Source: an uncultured Propionivibrio sp.
Lineage (GTDB): Bacteria; Pseudomonadota; Gammaproteobacteria; Burkholderiales; Rhodocyclaceae
Length of the DNA: 20,684 nt
Assembly (NCBI GenBank): GCA_938040985.1
Contig: CALHZD010000075.1
Coordinates: 1 to 20,684, forward strand
Direction: 5' to 3'
The notes beneath the pieces were generated by a model that worked only from the letters and a program-made list of their open reading frames with translations, did no database searches and was not told the DNA's origin. The position numbers and the translations under genes were made by a program. Below, in pieces: positions 8,782-16,796 of the stretch (positions within the stretch are counted from its first letter, which is position 1; each line of letters opens with the position of its first letter).

Positions 8782-9030
8782 ATGAGCACTAATAAAGGGC
8801 AACAGTTACAAGACCCGTTCCTGAACGTTCTGCGCCGAGAACACGTACCCGTGTCGATCTATCTGGTCAATGGCATCAAGCTGCAAGGCCAGATTGAATC
8901 ATTTGATCAGTACGTTGTTCTGTTGCGCAATACCGTGACTCAGATGGTCTATAAGCATGCGATTTCGACCGTTGTTCCGTCGCGTCCGGTCAATTTTCAT
9001 TTTCATTCGGAAGGCGACAACGGCTTCTGA
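8782..9030 (+). CDS. hfq: Hfq, RNA chaperone
   Basis: Sm-like hexameric RNA chaperone that pairs small RNAs with mRNAs. The 82-aa product begins MSTNKGQQLQDPFLNVLRRE, with the Sm1 motif in VSIYLVNGIKLQGQIESFD and the Sm2 motif YKHAISTVVPSRPV, then a short acidic C-terminal tail. GGAG at 8771-8774 precedes the start by 7 bases. The 159-bp upstream gap after der is AT-rich around 8695-8740 and should contain an hfq promoter, but I found no confident -35/-10 pair. hflX follows after 113 bp, the usual hfq-hflX arrangement. Confidence 0.98.
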   Translation: MSTNKGQQLQDPFLNVLRREHVPVSIYLVNGIKLQGQIESFDQYVVLLRNTVTQMVYKHAISTVVPSRPVNFHFHSEGDNGF

Positions 9031-9143
9031 TCCATTGCATACCTACCCGTTCGCACAAGACCCGTTCTCAGTTGCGGCCCATCTTTTGACCGCAGCATTC
9101 TTTCTGCCCATGCTTTCTATCCGCTTCTACCTGCGGCACACCG

Positions 9144-10310
9144 ATGTTTGAGCGTCCTGCGGCCGGGGGTGAGCGCACCGTCATCGTCCAACTCGATTTC
9201 GGTTCCGGCGATTTCGCCGATAGGCTGGAAGAAATTCGTTTGCTGGCCGAGTCGGCGGGCGCGCGTCTGTGTGCCGAAGTAAAGGGTAAACGCCATAGTC
9301 CGGATGCCGCTACCTTCGCTGGCAAGGGCAAGGTACAGGAGATTGGCGCGGAAGTTGTCGCACACCAGGCCGATCTGGTCATTTTCAACCACGACCTTTC
9401 GCCGGCGCAGGAACGCAACCTCGAACGCCTGCTGCAATGCCGCGTCATTGATCGCACCAGCCTGATTCTTGATATTTTTGCCCTGCGCGCACAAAGTTCG
9501 GAAGGCAAGTTACAGGTTGAATTGGCGCAGCTCGACCACCTGGCAACGCGGCTGGTGCGCGGCTGGACGCACCTTGAGCGGCAAAAAGGCGGGATCGGCC
9601 TGCGCGGCCCGGGAGAAACCCAGCTGGAAACCGACCGCCGTCTGCTGGGCAAGCGGGTGCGGCTGCTGCGCGAGCGGCTTGGCCGTCTGGGGCGGCAGCG
9701 GGGCGTGCAGCGGCGGGCGCGGATGCGCGGCGATGTATTCAATATTTCACTCGTCGGTTATACGAATGCTGGAAAATCGACGCTGTTCAATGCGCTGACG
9801 CATGCCAGCTCGTATGCCGCCGACCAGCTTTTCGCAACGCTCGATACCACCTCGCGCAAACTTTGGCTGCCGGAGGCCGGTAACATCGTTTTGTCGGATA
9901 CGGTTGGCTTTATCAGCGACCTGCCGCATGCGCTGGTTGCCGCTTTTCATGCGACGCTAGAAGCGACAGCGCAAGCCGATCTGCTGCTGCATGTCGTCGA
10001 TTCCGCCAGCCCGGCGCGCGACCGTCAAATCGCCGAAGTCGACAAAGTGCTGGCTGAAATCGGCGCCGGTCAGGTCCGCCGGCTGGTCATCCTGAACAAG
10101 CTGGATCTGACGGGGCTGCCACCGTCTGTCGAGCGGGATGAGTATGATAGAATCGACCGCGTTCGGGTCAGCGCAAAATGTGGCGCGGGCCTGGATTTGC
10201 TGCGCCGCGCACTGGCTGAAATTGCGCTTGAGAAACCCCGAACGCCGGTGCGGATCGGAGCGCAGGCAGAAGGGGCGCTCGCTACGGGTTTGCATACGGG
10301 TCGATCATAA
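9144..10310 (+). CDS. hflX: HflX, ribosome-associated/splitting GTPase
   Basis: GTPase that binds the 50S subunit and can rescue stalled ribosomes. The 388-aa product has the N-terminal HflX subdomains (AGKGKVQEI, NHDLSPAQERNLE, RTSLILDIFA), the signature GGIGLRGPGETQLETDRR, a coiled-coil arm, and a G domain with GYTNAGKST (G1), DTVGF (G3) and NKLD (G4). The start MFERPAAGGERTVIVQLDFG matches the family N-terminus, but no Shine-Dalgarno is visible before it. An extra 105-bp gap separates it from hflK. Confidence 0.96.
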   Translation: MFERPAAGGERTVIVQLDFGSGDFADRLEEIRLLAESAGARLCAEVKGKRHSPDAATFAGKGKVQEIGAEVVAHQADLVIFNHDLSPAQERNLERLLQCRVIDRTSLILDIFALRAQSSEGKLQVELAQLDHLATRLVRGWTHLERQKGGIGLRGPGETQLETDRRLLGKRVRLLRERLGRLGRQRGVQRRARMRGDVFNISLVGYTNAGKSTLFNALTHASSYAADQLFATLDTTSRKLWLPEAGNIVLSDTVGFISDLPHALVAAFHATLEATAQADLLLHVVDSASPARDRQIAEVDKVLAEIGAGQVRRLVILNKLDLTGLPPSVERDEYDRIDRVRVSAKCGAGLDLLRRALAEIALEKPRTPVRIGAQAEGALATGLHTGRS

Positions 10311-10336
10311 AAAGGACCGCGCTGCCATTCCTGCGG

Positions 10337-10364
10337 TTCATGCCCCGATGACAACAGATATAAA
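10337..10364 (+). promoter_or_regulatory. Candidate sigma70-type promoter for hflK
   Basis: TATAAA at 10359-10364 matches five of six positions of the -10 consensus. TTCATG at 10337-10342 is a weak -35 with a 16-bp spacer. It lies in the 105-bp hflX-hflK gap and would give a leader of about 45 bases. Found by eye only. Confidence 0.3.
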
Positions 10365-10415
10365 TGATACCAACACGGATGCTTCTGCATGATTTCATCC
10401 ACAATCGGACTTCTC

Positions 10416-11747
10416 ATGTCGCTGAATGACCCGCAATGGGGCAAGCGCGGTAATAATGAAAATGAACAGGGCGGTGAAGGGCATCAGAACCCGCACCAAA
10501 ATTCAGGTCCTCCTGATCTCGAAGACCTGTGGCGCGATTTCAATCGCCGCCTGAACAATGCACTAGGCAAACGGAATTCGCGCAGTAATAACGGCCAGGG
10601 CGGTGGCAATGGCGGCAGTAATGGCGGTGGCCGCCCACCGGTTGAAATCAGCCCGCGCTTTCTCGGCGGCGGCATTACGCTGTTGCTGGCGCTTGGCGTA
10701 CTAGTCTGGCTGGCCAGCGGGTTTTATATCGTCGATGCTTCGCAGCGCGGCATCCTGCTCCAGTTCGGTCGCTACAAGGAAAGCACAGAACCGGGGCTTC
10801 GCTGGCGTTTGCCCTATCCGATCCAGTCGCACGAACTGGTCAACGTCTCCGGCGTACGCACGGTAGAAGTCGGCTATCGCGGTAGCGAACGCAACAAGGA
10901 GCTGCGCGAGGCGCTGATGCTGACCGACGATGAGAACATCATCAACATCCAGTTTGCCGTGCAATATATTCTCAAGGATCCGGCCGATTATGTGTTTAAC
11001 AACCGTAATCCCGATGAAACGGTGAAGCAGGCGGCGGAAACGGCGATTCGCGAGATCGTCGGTAAAAGCCGCATGGATTTCGTCCTGTATGAAGGGCGTG
11101 AACAGATTGCCGTTAACGCGTCAAATCTGATGCAGAATATTCTCGATCGTTATAAGACCGGCATCCTGATTTCCAAGGTGACGATGCAGAATGCGCAGCC
11201 GCCGGAGCAGGTGCAGGCGGCGTTTGACGATGCGGTGAAGGCCAGCCAGGATCGAGAGCGCCAGAAAAACGAAGGTCAGGCCTACGCCAATGACGTGATT
11301 CCACGTGCACGCGGCACAGCGGCGCGGCTGGCGCAAGAGGCGGAAGGCTACCGGCAGCGCCTGATTGCCACGGCAGAAGGCGACGCCAGCCGTTTCCAGC
11401 AAATCCTCAGCGAATACGCCAAGGCGCCGGCGGTGACGCGCCAACGCATTTATCTGGAGACCATGCAGCAGGTTTACGCCAATACAGGGAAAGTGCTGCT
11501 GGACGCCAAGGGGCAGGGCAATTTATTGTATCTGCCGCTCGACAAGCTGATGCAGGCCGCAGGCGCAACATCCGGCGGGTCGGCGGATGAGACGGCAAAT
11601 GCGGCCGCATTGCCGGTTGAACCCGCTTCTCAGCCTGCACCGTTACCGCGCCTTACGCGTAGCGCCAATAGCGGAAACAGTGCCGGAAATTATTCTGCGT
11701 CGCGTGACCGCGATGCCTTGCGCCTGCGCGATCGGGAGGGTAGATAA
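10416..11747 (+). CDS. hflK: HflK, SPFH/prohibitin-family subunit modulating FtsH
   Basis: Inner-membrane SPFH protein that forms the HflKC cage around the FtsH protease and tempers its activity. The 443-aa product begins MSLNDPQWGKRG, the typical betaproteobacterial start; an ATG nine codons upstream (10389) is possible but unneeded. A Gly/Asn/Gln-rich cytosolic N-terminus contains PPDLEDLWRDFNRRLNNALG. One membrane span follows at about residues 88-108 (GGITLLLALGVLVWLASGFY), then the band-7 domain (VDASQRGILLQFGRY onward) and a long helical region with AQEAEGYRQRLIATAEGDA. Its stop shares one base with the hflC start. Confidence 0.96.
   Translation: MSLNDPQWGKRGNNENEQGGEGHQNPHQNSGPPDLEDLWRDFNRRLNNALGKRNSRSNNGQGGGNGGSNGGGRPPVEISPRFLGGGITLLLALGVLVWLASGFYIVDASQRGILLQFGRYKESTEPGLRWRLPYPIQSHELVNVSGVRTVEVGYRGSERNKELREALMLTDDENIINIQFAVQYILKDPADYVFNNRNPDETVKQAAETAIREIVGKSRMDFVLYEGREQIAVNASNLMQNILDRYKTGILISKVTMQNAQPPEQVQAAFDDAVKASQDRERQKNEGQAYANDVIPRARGTAARLAQEAEGYRQRLIATAEGDASRFQQILSEYAKAPAVTRQRIYLETMQQVYANTGKVLLDAKGQGNLLYLPLDKLMQAAGATSGGSADETANAAALPVEPASQPAPLPRLTRSANSGNSAGNYSASRDRDALRLRDREGR
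11734..11740 (+). promoter_or_regulatory. Shine-Dalgarno of hflC
   Basis: GGGAGGG lies 6 bases before the hflC ATG, within the last codons of hflK. It supports the start at 11747 with a one-base stop/start overlap (TAATG). Confidence 0.75.
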
Positions 11748-12640
11748 TGCGCCAGGGGATCAATGCTGTTGCCAGTATTCTGGTTGTTGTGCTGGTGGTC
11801 GCCGCGTCGATGATTTTTACGGTCGATCAGCGTCAATATGCTATCGTTTTCCAGCTTGGCGAAGTCAAGAAAGTGATCGCCGATCCGGGGCTGTATTTCA
11901 AGTGGCCGCTGATCCAGAATGTACGTTTTTTCGACAAGCGCATTCTGACGCTTGATTCGCCCGAGCCTGAGCGTTTTATCACGTCGGAGAAAAAGAACGT
12001 TCTCGTCGACTCCTTCGTCAAATGGAAAATTGTCGATCCCAAGCTGTACTACGTGTCCGTGGGCGATGAGGCAGGCGCCAGAACGCGGTTGTCGCAGACG
12101 GTCAACGCCGGCCTGCGCGAGGAATTCGGCAAACGCACGGTGCATGAGGTCGTTTCCGGCGAGCGCGACAAGATTATGGAAGAAATGCGCGACAAGGCGG
12201 ACCTTGATGCCCGCAAGATCGGCGTTCAGATTGTCGATGTCCGCCTCAAGCGCGTCGATCTGCCAACCGAAGTCAGCGAGTCCGTTTATCGCCGTATGGA
12301 AGCGGAGCGCAAGCGTGTTGCCAATGAACTGCGTTCGGAAGGTGCGGCCGAGGCCGAAAAAATTCGTGCGGATGCTGACAGGCAACGCGAGGTGATTGTC
12401 GCCGAAGCTTATCGCGACGCACAGAAAGTCAAGGGGGAAGGCGATGCCCGGGCGGCAGCGATTTATGCGCAGGCATTTAGCCAGTCGCCGGAGTTTTACG
12501 CATTCTATCGAAGCATGGAAGCGTATCGCAGCAGCTTTGGAAATAAGAGTGATGTGATCGTCGTTGAGCCGAATTCCGAGTTCTTCAAATACATGAAGAA
12601 TGCCGGAGGTGCGGTGAAAAATCCTGCCAATGACCGATAG
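11747..12640 (+). CDS. hflC: HflC, SPFH/prohibitin-family partner of HflK
   Basis: Second subunit of the HflKC complex that regulates FtsH proteolysis in the inner membrane. The 297-aa product has an N-terminal membrane span at about residues 7-25 (AVASILVVVLVVAASMIF), then the SPFH domain (VDQRQYAIVFQLGEVKKVI) and a helical C-terminal part rich in charged and Ala residues (EKIRADADRQREVIVAEA). It is a paralogue of the preceding HflK and of standard length. Its 3' end overlaps the next ORF by 11 bp. Confidence 0.97.
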   Translation: MRQGINAVASILVVVLVVAASMIFTVDQRQYAIVFQLGEVKKVIADPGLYFKWPLIQNVRFFDKRILTLDSPEPERFITSEKKNVLVDSFVKWKIVDPKLYYVSVGDEAGARTRLSQTVNAGLREEFGKRTVHEVVSGERDKIMEEMRDKADLDARKIGVQIVDVRLKRVDLPTEVSESVYRRMEAERKRVANELRSEGAAEAEKIRADADRQREVIVAEAYRDAQKVKGEGDARAAAIYAQAFSQSPEFYAFYRSMEAYRSSFGNKSDVIVVEPNSEFFKYMKNAGGAVKNPANDR

Positions 12641-12815
12641 TCTGCTCACTGCCTGCGCCCTGATGTTGGTGCTCGAGGGCATCCTGCCGTTTCTTGCGCC
12701 GGCAACCTGGCGCGAGATGTTTCGCCAGCTGACCCAGATGCGTGACGGACAGATTCGTTTTATTGGCCTGACCTCCATGCTGATTGGCATTGTTTTGCTG
12801 ATGGTATTGCAATGA
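12630..12815 (+). CDS. DUF2065 (YjeT-like) small membrane protein
   Basis: A 61-aa hydrophobic protein with two predicted membrane helices (about residues 5-22 and 43-60) joined by a short polar stretch WREMFRQLTQMRDGQIRF. The pattern LMLVLEGILPFLAP near the N-terminus matches the DUF2065 family, whose E. coli member YjeT also sits just after hflC. The molecular function is unknown. Overlaps with hflC (11 bp) and hisZ (4 bp) suggest co-translation. Location beside HflKC hints at membrane quality control, but that is inference. Confidence 0.88.
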   Translation: MTDSLLTACALMLVLEGILPFLAPATWREMFRQLTQMRDGQIRFIGLTSMLIGIVLLMVLQ

Positions 12816-13960
12816 ACTGGTTGCTTCCCGATTACATTGCCGACGCGCTGCCCAATGAAGCGGCCGCGATTGAGCGGCTGCGCCGCGCGCTTTTTGATCT
12901 ATTCCGCGGACACGGTTATGAGCTGGTGCAACCCCCCTTGCTTGAATACCTTGATTCACTGCTGACCGGCACGGGGTCCGATCTCCGTCTGCGCACTTTC
13001 AAGCTCGTTGATCAGCTTTCCGGGCGTACATTGGGACTGCGTGCCGATATGACACCGCAAATGGCGCGTATCGATGCGCATTTGCTTAACCGGCAGGGCG
13101 TTACCCGGCTGTGTTATTGCGGCAGTGTCTTGCATACCTTGCCGGCATCGCAGGCAGCCAGTCGTGAGGTGATCCAGCTCGGCGCCGAGCTGTTCGGTTA
13201 CGCCGGGATTGAGGCTGATCTGGAAATCATTCGCCTGCTCGACGCGGCGCTGGCCGCTGCCGGGATTGCCGGGCCGCATATTGACATCGGCCATGTCGGC
13301 GTTTTCCAGGCGCTGGCGGAAGCGGCACACGTCGATCCTGTTGCCGAGCATACATTGCTGCATCTGCTGCAAGCCAAAGATGTTCCTGGCCTGCACGATT
13401 ATTGCGCACAGTTTGCCGAACCCTGGCGGTCGGCATTGATTCGCCTGCCCGAGCTTTACGGTGGCGATGAATTGCTTGATCAAGCAGCCGGGCAGCTGCC
13501 GCCACTGCCTGCGATCGGCGAGGCGCTGGCAACATTAAAGCGGCTTCGCGCCGCATTGCCGTCGTTGGCGCTTTCGTTCGATCTCGCTGAGCTGCACGGC
13601 TACTATTATCACAACGGAATTGTGTTTACCGTATATGCCCCCGCACACGCCGAAGTCATCGCGCGCGGCGGTCGGTACGACGGTGTTGGCGCGAGTTTCG
13701 GGCGCGTCCGGCCGGCAACCGGATTTTCGCTCGATCTGCGTCGGATTGCCCAGCTTTCCGATGCGCCGCGGCAGGCCGAACCGGCGATTCTCGCTCCCTG
13801 GAGGCCGACCGATGCGGCGCTGGCGGCCAGCATTGCCGCCTTACGGGCGCAAGGCGAGGTCGTCATCGAATTATTGCCGGGCGAGCACGCTGGTGAAGGC
13901 CGCCCATGCGATCGTCGGCTGGTCGAACACGCCGGCGAGTGGGCGGTAGTAGGGCTGTAG
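12812..13960 (+). CDS. hisZ: HisZ, ATP phosphoribosyltransferase regulatory subunit
   Basis: Histidyl-tRNA synthetase-like protein that forms a hetero-octamer with short-form HisG and is needed for catalysis and feedback control of the first step of histidine biosynthesis. The 382-aa product has the HisRS-like core (PPLLEYLDSLLTGTGSDL, LRADMTPQMARI, YCGSVLHTLPASQAASRE, ARGGRYDGVGASFG) but lacks the HisRS motif 2 and 3 catalytic residues and the anticodon-binding domain. HisZ implies a short HisG elsewhere in the genome. It overlaps the DUF2065 gene by 4 bp and precedes purA, a common betaproteobacterial order. Confidence 0.95.
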   Translation: MNWLLPDYIADALPNEAAAIERLRRALFDLFRGHGYELVQPPLLEYLDSLLTGTGSDLRLRTFKLVDQLSGRTLGLRADMTPQMARIDAHLLNRQGVTRLCYCGSVLHTLPASQAASREVIQLGAELFGYAGIEADLEIIRLLDAALAAAGIAGPHIDIGHVGVFQALAEAAHVDPVAEHTLLHLLQAKDVPGLHDYCAQFAEPWRSALIRLPELYGGDELLDQAAGQLPPLPAIGEALATLKRLRAALPSLALSFDLAELHGYYYHNGIVFTVYAPAHAEVIARGGRYDGVGASFGRVRPATGFSLDLRRIAQLSDAPRQAEPAILAPWRPTDAALAASIAALRAQGEVVIELLPGEHAGEGRPCDRRLVEHAGEWAVVGL

Positions 13961-14059
13961 TAAAGTGTTAGTGAAAAAGCGTGGACAGCATGGTTCGGAC
14001 GGTGGGTGGCCGCACTGGGCAAATGACTCATCAGGCACAACGTAAGGCTTACGAATGGC

Positions 14060-14064
14060 GAGGA
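14060..14064 (+). promoter_or_regulatory. Shine-Dalgarno deciding the purA start
   Basis: GAGGA lies 5 bases before ATG 14070. It favours MAKNVVVVGTQWGDEG as the N-terminus over the ATG at 14055, which would add five residues (MARND). Confidence 0.6.
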
Positions 14065-14069
14065 ATGAC

Positions 14070-15377
14070 ATGGCAAAAAATGTAGTGGTCGTCGGTACTC
14101 AGTGGGGCGATGAAGGCAAGGGAAAAATTGTCGACTGGTTGACTGATCATGCCAGTGGTGTTGTACGCTTCCAGGGCGGGCACAATGCGGGTCATACCCT
14201 GGTTGTCGGCGACAAGGTGTACAAGCTCAATCTTGTACCCTCCGGCATCGTTCATGCAGGCATCACCTGTTATATCGGCAATGGCGTCGTTCTCGATACC
14301 CATCATTTGCTCAGTGAAATTGCCCAGTTGGAGGAAGGCGGCATCGAAGTGCGCTCGCGCCTGAAAATCAGCCCGGGATGTCCGCTGGTGTTGCCATATC
14401 ACATCGCGCTCGATCGGGTGCGCGAGGCCGCCAGTTGTGCCGACAAAAAAATCGGCACGACCGGCAAAGGCATCGGCCCCACGTTTGAGGACAAGGTTGC
14501 GCGGCGCGCATTGCGCGTATACGACCTTTTCCATCCTGAACGCTTTGCCGAAAAACTCAAAGAAAACCTTGATTATTACAACTTTGTTCTGACGCGCTAT
14601 CTGCATGCAGAAGCCGTTGATGGTCAAACCGTCCTTAGACAAGCCATGCTCGACGCCGAGCAGATTCGCCCTATAGTCACTGACGTATCGGCTGTACTGA
14701 ATGCCGCTTACAAGGCGGGGCGCAACATGCTGTTCGAAGGAGCGCAGGGGTCTCTGCTCGACATCGACCACGGCACCTATCCTTTCGTCACCTCGTCTAA
14801 CTGTGTCGCCGGTCAGGCGGCGGCGGGCGCAGGCATTGGACCGGGCATGCTCAATTACATTCTCGGCATTACCAAAGCCTACTGTACGCGCGTGGGCGGC
14901 GGCCCGTTTCCAAGCGAGCTTGATATCGATACGGAAGGCGCGCCGGGTTGGCAAATGTCGACCAAAGGGATGGAATTTGGCACCGTGACCGGGCGCAAGC
15001 GTCGCTGCGGCTGGTTTGACGTGCCGGCGCTGCGGCGCTCGGTTCAGATCAACGGTGTGACGGGGTTGTGCATCACCAAACTCGATGTACTCGATGGCCT
15101 GACGGAACTGAAGATCTGTACCGGCTACCGGAAGGATGGCCAGGCGCTTGATATGCTGCCGATAGGTTCCGATGAAGTGGCGGGGTGCGAGCCGATATTC
15201 GAAACGCTGCCCGGCTGGCGCGAATCGACGTTTGGACTGACCTCATACGCTGCGTTACCGACTGCGGCGCAAGCTTATCTGGCGCGCATCGAGGCTCTGT
15301 GTGAAATTCCGATTGATATCATCTCGACGGGGGCGGAGCGCAGCGAAACCATTCTGCGCCGCCACCCATTCGACTGA
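14070..15377 (+). CDS. purA: PurA, adenylosuccinate synthetase
   Basis: GTP-dependent enzyme joining IMP and aspartate to make adenylosuccinate, the first committed step to AMP. The 435-aa product has the P-loop GTQWGDEGKGK, GHNAGHTL, TTGKGIGPTFEDK with the IMP-binding residues, and EGAQGSLLDIDHGTYPFVTSS. C-terminal GTP-contact motifs include TKLDVLDGL and STGAERSETI. Length matches the family (about 430 aa). The 109-bp upstream gap has an odd 13-base inverted repeat (CGTAAG-G-CTTACG, 14041-14053), with no clear promoter. Downstream is the largest non-coding stretch of the window. Confidence 0.97.
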   Translation: MAKNVVVVGTQWGDEGKGKIVDWLTDHASGVVRFQGGHNAGHTLVVGDKVYKLNLVPSGIVHAGITCYIGNGVVLDTHHLLSEIAQLEEGGIEVRSRLKISPGCPLVLPYHIALDRVREAASCADKKIGTTGKGIGPTFEDKVARRALRVYDLFHPERFAEKLKENLDYYNFVLTRYLHAEAVDGQTVLRQAMLDAEQIRPIVTDVSAVLNAAYKAGRNMLFEGAQGSLLDIDHGTYPFVTSSNCVAGQAAAGAGIGPGMLNYILGITKAYCTRVGGGPFPSELDIDTEGAPGWQMSTKGMEFGTVTGRKRRCGWFDVPALRRSVQINGVTGLCITKLDVLDGLTELKICTGYRKDGQALDMLPIGSDEVAGCEPIFETLPGWRESTFGLTSYAALPTAAQAYLARIEALCEIPIDIISTGAERSETILRRHPFD

Positions 15378-15407
15378 GGTAGAGCGGCTTTCTTTACCGG
15401 CCTATCT

Positions 15408-15473
15408 GCGCTCCGCCGCCTTAGCTTTTGGCAAAGTCGAGCCGCTATTGAAGCTTTCGGAGCTTCGGAGCGC
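15408..15473 (+). repeat. Inverted-repeat element, possible RNA fold after purA
   Basis: GCGCTCCG (15408-15415) is the exact reverse complement of CGGAGCGC (15466-15473). Inside it are a hairpin GAAGCT-TTCGG-AGCTTC (15450-15466) and a short CTTT-TGGC-AAAG. The arms would form a small junction fold starting 31 bases past the purA stop. No T-run follows, so it is not a canonical intrinsic terminator. Confidence 0.4.
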
Positions 15474-15643
15474 CCCTCTGAAATTCGCCCTCATCGACCC
15501 ATCTCTCTGCGGGAATGGTTGCAAATACAGTGCAGGGGAGAGAGCAATAAGGATGCTCCAAACCCACGCACACTGTTGTTCATCTAATTATTTTTTGGAT
15601 GCAATATTTTGGCTTATGTTTTTTGATGCCCTGAAGTCCTTTA

Positions 15644-15672
15644 TTCACGGGGGGATCCGGGCGATTTATATT
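15644..15672 (+). promoter_or_regulatory. Candidate sigma70 promoter for the unknown 344-aa gene
   Basis: TTCACG (15644-15649) and TATATT (15667-15672) are separated by exactly 17 bp and match four and five of six consensus positions. Transcription would begin near 15679, giving a leader of roughly 58 bases. Judged by eye. Confidence 0.4.
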
Positions 15673-15736
15673 TTCTGTCCTGTTTGTCCAGTTGTTTACA
15701 CGGATTTCTGAGTATCCATTTTTTGAATCAATTCTG

Positions 15737-16771
15737 ATGAGCGCATTGAGTTGGTTGAAAGGGTTTTTGCAGCTGCCGGACGAATCCCGCGCTGATGACG
15801 CTCATGATGAGCAGCTGGCGCGCAATGTCGCAAAAGCAGTGGATTTTGCCATTGCGCAGACCAACCCTCGCCTAAGATCAGTGGAAGCTTATCGTGACCG
15901 ACTGGCTGCGCCAGTACGGCAGGCCGTCGATTATCTGCATGCGCAGATGCGTTTTCTTCCTGCCTGTATTGACGTGGTCGCAGCCGATTGGGCGGAAACG
16001 CCGCTATTGCGTGCATTTTTTGCGACGGCCGAGGATATTTCGCGCGCGCTAGGTGCTTCGGGCAGCCTGCGTATCTTATTCGACAAACACCCGGATCTGG
16101 ATGCAGCCTGTTTCGCGCTCGGCGTGAGCTATCGGGAGCGCAGCGCTGAAGGCATGTCGCCGCGCGGCTTGGAAGCGCAGGCCGACCTTTCTCGCCGGAT
16201 TGCCTGTTTTGATTCGCCATGGGTGATGACTTGCGGAACCGACGAACATGAGGTACGGCAGCAGTTGTACAACGAATGGCTGAATTATCTGATTGCACAA
16301 TCGATGGCTAAAATTGGCGAACAGCGAAAAACGCGGCAGGCACTGGAAGAGCGGCACGCCTTGCTGCGTGAGCATCTGAAGCGCCGGCACAGCCAGCAGG
16401 CAGACGATACCGATTCTGCGACGGAAAGCGTGTCGGACACTGCGCTGACGGCGCAATTTCAGGAAAGCGAGCGGCAGCTTGCAGGTTTGGGTGATGCACA
16501 AGTACAACTGGAAGCGGAGCTGGCCTGTCTGTGCGAGGCGTTTTCTTCGGTGCAAAGCTACCTGGATTTTGAGCATAAGCATCTGCGTTTGAGCCACCTC
16601 AATGAAATTCTGGCTGAAGACAGCCTAACGGTTGGCTACAAAGTCGCCTTCACGCAGGTGACTTTTAACGGCGTCCCCAATGCTTCGCGCGCTTTCTTTA
16701 TTGGCCGCATCGCGCGTTCGGAACTGCCCGCAACGAGAATTGATTTTTCAGGCGCAGAACGCTTGCTATAA
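15737..16771 (+). CDS. Uncharacterised 344-aa coiled-coil protein
   Basis: I do not recognise this family. The product is hydrophilic and soluble, with no signal peptide or membrane span. Residues 22-115 look alpha-helical (RSVEAYRDRLAAPVRQAVDY, ETPLLRAFFATAEDISRA). Residues 180-215 and 238-285 are probable coiled coil or long amphipathic helices, separated by an acidic, Ser/Thr-rich linker (QADDTDSATESVSDT, 221-235). The C-terminal 45 residues look more globular (VAFTQVTFNGVPNASRAFF). Six Cys are scattered without a metal-site pattern. ATG 15737 was chosen because it starts a natural MSALSWLKGFLQLP; a TTG 15 codons upstream is the alternative. Neither has a clear Shine-Dalgarno. nadK follows after 59 bp, so the two may share a transcript. 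Codon pattern and sustained length argue it is a real gene. Confidence 0.8.
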   Translation: MSALSWLKGFLQLPDESRADDAHDEQLARNVAKAVDFAIAQTNPRLRSVEAYRDRLAAPVRQAVDYLHAQMRFLPACIDVVAADWAETPLLRAFFATAEDISRALGASGSLRILFDKHPDLDAACFALGVSYRERSAEGMSPRGLEAQADLSRRIACFDSPWVMTCGTDEHEVRQQLYNEWLNYLIAQSMAKIGEQRKTRQALEERHALLREHLKRRHSQQADDTDSATESVSDTALTAQFQESERQLAGLGDAQVQLEAELACLCEAFSSVQSYLDFEHKHLRLSHLNEILAEDSLTVGYKVAFTQVTFNGVPNASRAFFIGRIARSELPATRIDFSGAERLL

Positions 16772-16796
16772 ATCTGCCGCGCTGCTTGGGAAGGCT

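Larger units (their letters stand above)
15378..15736 (+). other. 359-bp non-coding gap with inverted repeats and AT-rich stretch
   Basis: I see no supportable gene here. The first half holds two candidate folds: a compact element (15408-15473) and an imperfect hairpin (15527-15576). An AT-rich segment with three T-tracts (15591-15596, 15607-15610, 15619-15624) comes next, followed by a candidate promoter at 15644-15672. A frame from purA stays open across much of the gap, but it has no start or recognisable content and reads as a shadow. The gap may hold the purA terminator, a leader for the next gene, or a small RNA; I cannot decide from sequence. Confidence 0.6.

Noticed and set aside
15301..15711. 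Open frame running from inside purA across the downstream gap
   Set aside because: It has no plausible start in the gap, no recognisable domain and low-quality composition; it overlaps purA out of frame and looks like a shadow.
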